A DNA stretch of 41,467 bases. Source: an uncultured Clostridia bacterium. GTDB taxonomy: Bacteria; Bacillota; Clostridia; Christensenellales; Aristaeellaceae. Below, in pieces: positions 38,265 through 41,467 of the stretch. The stretch is taken from contig CAKUCW010000024.1 of NCBI GenBank assembly GCA_934643825.1, forward strand, positions 1 to 41,467. Reading direction: 5' to 3'. Position numbers and translations under genes: made by a program. The stretch's first letter is position 1. Each line of letters starts with the position of its first letter. The notes under the pieces were generated by a model. The model worked only from the letters and a program-made list of their open reading frames with translations. It did no database searches and was not told where the DNA came from.

Positions 38265-39314
38265 ATGGATAAAAAGGTAACCATTTACGATATTGCGCGT
38301 GAAGCCGGCGTTTCAACCGCCACCGTCACCCGCGTGACCTCCGGCGATCCCCGCGTGAAGGCAAGCACGCGTGAAAAAGTCCAGCGTGTCATCGATGCTC
38401 ACGCCTATACGCCCAGCGCAGCCGCACGCGACTTGGAAGGCGGCAGCTCAAAAACGCTTGCCATCGTTCTGCCGCAGATTCTCAACCCGTATTTTACGCG
38501 CATGTTTGACGCCGCCAACGCCGCAGCCGTGTCCAACGGATACACGCTGTGGCTGTTTCAGGCAGAAGATCACAAGCCTATCTCCCGCGAGCTGGTTGAC
38601 GAACTGATTCGGCGTCGCTTTGCCGGAGCAGTCTTCGCCGGAAACATCTGGGGCAATGAGCGTTCCGGTCTGACGGAAGCCCTCGAGCGCCTGCGCCACC
38701 ACATGCCCGTCGTCGCCATCTGCCCCCCTGCCACCCAGCTGGACTGCATCTGCATCCACAGCGACCTCGTCGGCTGTTCGCGCCTCCCCGTCCGCCATCT
38801 GCATACGCTCGGGCATCGACGCATCGCGTTTATCGGCGGATCCATGCAGTTTCATGATTACAGCAAGCGCGGCGAAAACTTTCTGGAAGAGTTGCGCGTG
38901 CTGGGGCTTCCGGATGATCCCGCCTATCATGTGGACTGCGGCTATGACGCAGAGAGCGGCGAACGCGCCGTGATCCGCATGCTTTCCGGTCTGCCGCGCA
39001 GCCATTGGCCCACCGCCATGATCGCCTTCAACGACCTGGTTGCCCTCGGCGCACTCAAGCAGCTCAAAAAGATGGGGCTTCGCGTTCCCGAGGATATGTC
39101 GCTCATCGGCTGCGACAATCAGTTCTTCTGCCCCTATACCGATCCGCCGCTCACTTCCGTCGAGCTTTATCCGGAAGAAATGGCGCAAAGTGCCATCCGC
39201 GAGCTGCTCTTTGCCCGCGATAACGCGCACCAATCCTTCTCCATGATGCGCGAAGCCTCGCTCATCGTCCGCGAAAGCTGCGGCGCAACGCTGGGCTATC
39301 GAAAACTGGGATGA
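38265..39314 (+). CDS. LacI family transcriptional regulator of the polysaccharide locus
   Basis: The 349-residue repressor has the LacI helix-turn-helix at residues about 5-25 (VTIYDIAREAGVSTATVTRV), the hinge region before residue 60 and a sugar-binding core (TLAIVLPQILNPYFTRMFD, HRRIAFIGG, IGCDNQFF). The start ATG at 38265 has only a weak GGAG 14 bases upstream; no in-frame better start was found. It is divergent from the binding-protein gene with both operators in between. The inducer is probably an unsaturated or uronic-acid oligosaccharide. Confidence 0.94.
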   Translation: MDKKVTIYDIAREAGVSTATVTRVTSGDPRVKASTREKVQRVIDAHAYTPSAAARDLEGGSSKTLAIVLPQILNPYFTRMFDAANAAAVSNGYTLWLFQAEDHKPISRELVDELIRRRFAGAVFAGNIWGNERSGLTEALERLRHHMPVVAICPPATQLDCICIHSDLVGCSRLPVRHLHTLGHRRIAFIGGSMQFHDYSKRGENFLEELRVLGLPDDPAYHVDCGYDAESGERAVIRMLSGLPRSHWPTAMIAFNDLVALGALKQLKKMGLRVPEDMSLIGCDNQFFCPYTDPPLTSVELYPEEMAQSAIRELLFARDNAHQSFSMMREASLIVRESCGATLGYRKLG

Positions 39315-39395
39315 CGCTGCGCGGATCTCGAATTCATTTCGCTCAAATACCCAAGTCTTGCGTGCGCAGACATTTCCTTTCCGCTCCCTACATAC

Positions 39396-39446
39396 AAAAA
39401 AGAGTGAACTCGATTGCCCTTTGAGGGAATCCGGTTCACTCTTTTT
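39396..39446. terminator. Bidirectional terminator between LacI and nitroreductase genes
   Basis: A 14 bp stem AAAAAGAGTGAAC/GTTCACTCTTTTT and an inner GATT/AATC and CCC/GGG part, with T-runs both ways. Confidence 0.85.
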
Positions 39447-39514
39447 GATTCGTTTGAAATTGTATAAAACCGCCGGGATCATCAACGCTTTATCGTTTTG
39501 CCGGCGCCTCGGGT

Positions 39515-40039
39515 TTACTTCATCCAATACACATAGTTCTCTTTGCGCGGCTTTTCCGCCGGCATGTCGCCTTCCGGATAGCCGAGGATGCAGTGACCAA
39601 TGCCTTCATAATCACCGACAATCCCCAAGCGTTCGAGCATCGCCCGTCCTTCCGGGCTTTCAAACTCTTCCTTCGCCCGATGAATCCAGCAGCTTCCCAA
39701 GCCCAGCGCGTGCGCCGCCAGCATCATATTGCCCATGACCAGACTGCCGTCGTATACATGCGTCGGCATACGTTTGTCCGCCAGAACGACCAGCACAACC
39801 GGAGCGCCGTAAAACGGATCCTTGTCCGCTCCCATGATTTCGGCGTTCATTCTCGAAAGCTGATCCCGCGTATCGCGGTCGGTAATCGCCAGAATGATGG
39901 GCGACTGACGGTTCATGCCCGTCGCGGCATAGGTTCCCGCCTGAACGACCTGCTCGATCAATTCCTGCGGCACAGGGTCGCTCTTGTAGCTGCGGACGCT
40001 TCTGCGTTCACGAATCGCCTTCAACACTTCATTGCTCAT
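39515..40039 (-). CDS. Nitroreductase family protein
   Basis: A 174-residue FMN-dependent oxidoreductase. The N-terminal RRSVRSYKSDPVP is the FMN-binding motif, the middle PVVLVVLADKR and the C-terminal GHCILGYPEG are typical. The start at 40039 lies inside the end of the NimA-like gene; GGAGGAA is eight bases upstream, whereas an in-frame ATG at 40045 is too close to it. The substrate (nitroaromatics, quinones or flavins) is open. Confidence 0.93.
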   Translation of the reverse strand: MSNEVLKAIRERRSVRSYKSDPVPQELIEQVVQAGTYAATGMNRQSPIILAITDRDTRDQLSRMNAEIMGADKDPFYGAPVVLVVLADKRMPTHVYDGSLVMGNMMLAAHALGLGSCWIHRAKEEFESPEGRAMLERLGIVGDYEGIGHCILGYPEGDMPAEKPRKENYVYWMK

Positions 40040-40628
40040 GGTCATTTCCTCCGTTTCTGTTTTGCTTTTCCTTCTGCATATCCAGAATATGGCTCTCATC
40101 GAGCGGCATATCGTCGCCGACGGCAGGCGCAAACGCAACATCTTCTGCGTGCTTCGGCGGAATCTCCGCCTTCGCCGTCACATCCTCGTTCTTGCAGACG
40201 ACGCGCCAAAGCTCGATGAACCGCATGGCAGTCGTATGCACCTGCGACGGGTCGCGCAGGTTATGTTCAAGCAGCTTTTCGTGCGCATGGATGAATTCAT
40301 CGCTGTCCTGCTCGAGCCGCTGCGCCACGCCGCGGGCGATGACCGAGCGATAGTCATGCAGATGTCCCCTGACACTCGCGTCCGCGTACGAAATGAACCG
40401 CGATGCCGTCACGCAGACATGCGGATTTCGATTCAGCAAATCCAGTTTATGTCCTTCGTGGGCACAATGAAAATAAAAGACCAGCTCATCCTTCCATTCA
40501 TAGCCGAAATTGAGCGGCACGACATAGGGGAACGGCTCGTCAAACATTCCCAGATTGATCGTATCCATCTCATCGAGCATCGCGCAAATCGTCGCCTTGT
40601 CCGTCACCTGGCGCTTTTGCTGTCGCAT
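40029..40628 (-). CDS. NimA-like pyridoxamine 5'-phosphate oxidase family flavoprotein
   Basis: The 199-residue protein has the split-barrel flavin fold seen in NimA-type 5-nitroimidazole reductases: PYVVPLNFGYEWKDELVFYFH, HEGHKLDLL and RSVIARGVAQRL. NimA-like proteins are usually about 150-165 residues; the C-terminal about 40 residues here are an acidic low-complexity addition. GGGGGAAA precedes the ATG. It is 11 bases overlapped with the nitroreductase and shares its promoter. Drug resistance is not implied by the sequence alone. Confidence 0.88.
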   Translation of the reverse strand: MRQQKRQVTDKATICAMLDEMDTINLGMFDEPFPYVVPLNFGYEWKDELVFYFHCAHEGHKLDLLNRNPHVCVTASRFISYADASVRGHLHDYRSVIARGVAQRLEQDSDEFIHAHEKLLEHNLRDPSQVHTTAMRFIELWRVVCKNEDVTAKAEIPPKHAEDVAFAPAVGDDMPLDESHILDMQKEKQNRNGGNDHEQ

Positions 40629-40666
40629 GGCTTTCCCCCGTTCTTCGTTCGATCATAGGATGGCTC

Positions 40667-40695
40667 ATTATAGCACGGCGGGCAGACCCCTGCAA
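40667..40695 (-). promoter_or_regulatory. Promoter of the NimA-like/nitroreductase pair
   Basis: Minus-strand -35 TTGCAG (40690-40695), 17 bp spacer and -10 TATAAT (40667-40672), about 40 bp before the NimA-like start. Confidence 0.65.
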
Positions 40696-40708
40696 GCCGT
40701 CGTTTTCC

Positions 40709-41428
40709 TTATCTCACGTTCAGGCTTTCAAAAACCTGCGCAATATCCTCATGCAGCACCAGCGATGCACGGGCATCCGCGGGCGTTTCATCCCGATTGA
40801 TGACCACAAGACGCTTCCCGCGATAGTATTCGAGGCAGGACGCCGCCGGTTCCACCTGCAAACTCGTCCCCGCGACAATCAGCATATCGCAGTTGGAGAT
40901 TTCGCGGCATGCTCCGGTCATGAAATACGGATCGGGCGGTTCGCCATAGAGCGTCACTTCCGGCCGAACAACATCGCCGCAATCCGGGCAATGCGGCACG
41001 CCCGGTGTATTCATGATGAAGCTCAGCGGAAAGCGTCTGCCGCAGCCCATGCAAAAGTTCTCGTAAATGCTTCCATGCAGTTCAAACACGTTCCGGCTGC
41101 CCGCCTGCTTGTGCAGCCCGTCGATATTTTGCGTAACAAGCGCCGTCAGCCTGCCCGCCTGCTCCATCTGCGCCAAACGCCTATGGACGATATTGGGCTT
41201 AGCCTCAGGATGCACCATGTGCTTTTTATAAAAATCATAGAAAATATCCGGATGCAGGCAGAAAAACGAGTGGCTGAGCAGCATTTCCGCCGTCAGACCG
41301 TCGTATTCGCGCGCGTACAGCCCATTTTCGCCGCGAAAATCGGGAATCCCGCTGGGCACAGAGACTCCTGCGCCGCCAAAAAAGACGACACGCCGCGCGC
41401 CGCGCAGCGCTTCGCTCAGTGCGTTCAT
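40709..41428 (-). CDS. Sir2 family NAD-dependent protein deacetylase
   Basis: The 239-residue sirtuin removes acyl groups from lysines with NAD+. It has FFGGAGVSVPSGIPDFRG (residues 16-33), VTQNIDGLHKQAG with H118 in FELHGS as the catalytic base, zinc cysteines C126, C129, C147 and C150, and AGTSLQVEPA. All key residues are present. AAGGGG lies before the ATG at 41428. No acetyltransferase or acetyl-CoA synthetase is adjacent. The remaining 39 bases of the window show no gene. Confidence 0.96.
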   Translation of the reverse strand: MNALSEALRGARRVVFFGGAGVSVPSGIPDFRGENGLYAREYDGLTAEMLLSHSFFCLHPDIFYDFYKKHMVHPEAKPNIVHRRLAQMEQAGRLTALVTQNIDGLHKQAGSRNVFELHGSIYENFCMGCGRRFPLSFIMNTPGVPHCPDCGDVVRPEVTLYGEPPDPYFMTGACREISNCDMLIVAGTSLQVEPAASCLEYYRGKRLVVINRDETPADARASLVLHEDIAQVFESLNVR

Positions 41429-41467
41429 GTTTTACCCCTTCTTCCGATTTCCGTTCTTTTGTTTTTC

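Overview
The window looks like a chromosomal piece of an anaerobic, fermentative, Gram-positive-type bacterium, most likely a member of the Clostridia. This is inferred from gene content and order: the plsX-acpP-rnc-smc-ftsY block, the darA-holB-ricT block, AdhE, an F420H2/rubredoxin-type flavodiiron protein, a 2[4Fe-4S] ferredoxin, strong AGGAGG-type ribosome binding sites and consensus TTGACA/TATAAT promoters. The DNA is moderately GC-rich, and intergenic gaps are clearly richer in A/T. The strong third-position bias creates many long antisense open frames that are not genes. No rRNA, tRNA, transposase, phage gene or CRISPR array was found.

Layout. 1-6.6 kb: the 5' three quarters of adhE (minus strand, cut by the window edge), a DegT-type aminotransferase, and a divergent two-gene unit of a cytoplasmic ParB-like/BMP-like fusion protein and a metallophosphoesterase. 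6.7-9.4 kb: a P1-family (DmpA-type) peptidase overlapping a CapA-like membrane-anchored protein whose metal-site residues look lost, then a small ferredoxin. 9.5-9.9 kb: a tandem intergenic repeat (two ~163 bp units plus a 41 bp partial unit). 9.9-12.5 kb: ricT, holB and darA in one unit. 12.7-19.0 kb: Xaa-Pro aminopeptidase, a LysR regulator with a structured leader, an amidohydrolase, a flavodiiron protein and a small SdpI-like membrane protein.

19.1-28.6 kb is one long minus-strand housekeeping unit read trmH-like, plsX, acpP, rnc, smc, ftsY, a membrane-anchored unknown and dusB. It starts at a good promoter at 28643-28671 and ends at a strong bidirectional terminator at 19012-19060. It links phospholipid/fatty acid initiation, RNA processing, chromosome segregation and protein targeting. 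A folded leader with a terminator-like hairpin lies just before rnc.

29.0-39.3 kb is a sugar-acid polysaccharide utilisation locus. A solute-binding protein and two permeases (no ATPase encoded here) are followed by a heparinase II/III-like lyase, a DUF2264 protein, a GH88 unsaturated glucuronyl hydrolase and an F5/8-type C (discoidin) domain protein. None of the four glycan-handling proteins has a signal peptide, so the pathway seems to import oligosaccharides first and cut them in the cytoplasm. A divergent LacI-family regulator faces the operon, and two near-identical palindromes (TGTTAnCGGTAACA) exactly 180 bp apart are its likely operators. 39.5-41.4 kb holds an overlapping nitroreductase/NimA-like pair and a Sir2 deacetylase.

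The most unusual items are the tandem intergenic repeat, the ParB-like/BMP fusion next to a phosphoesterase, the structured leaders before lysR and rnc, the degenerate CapA-like protein and the all-cytoplasmic lyase locus.
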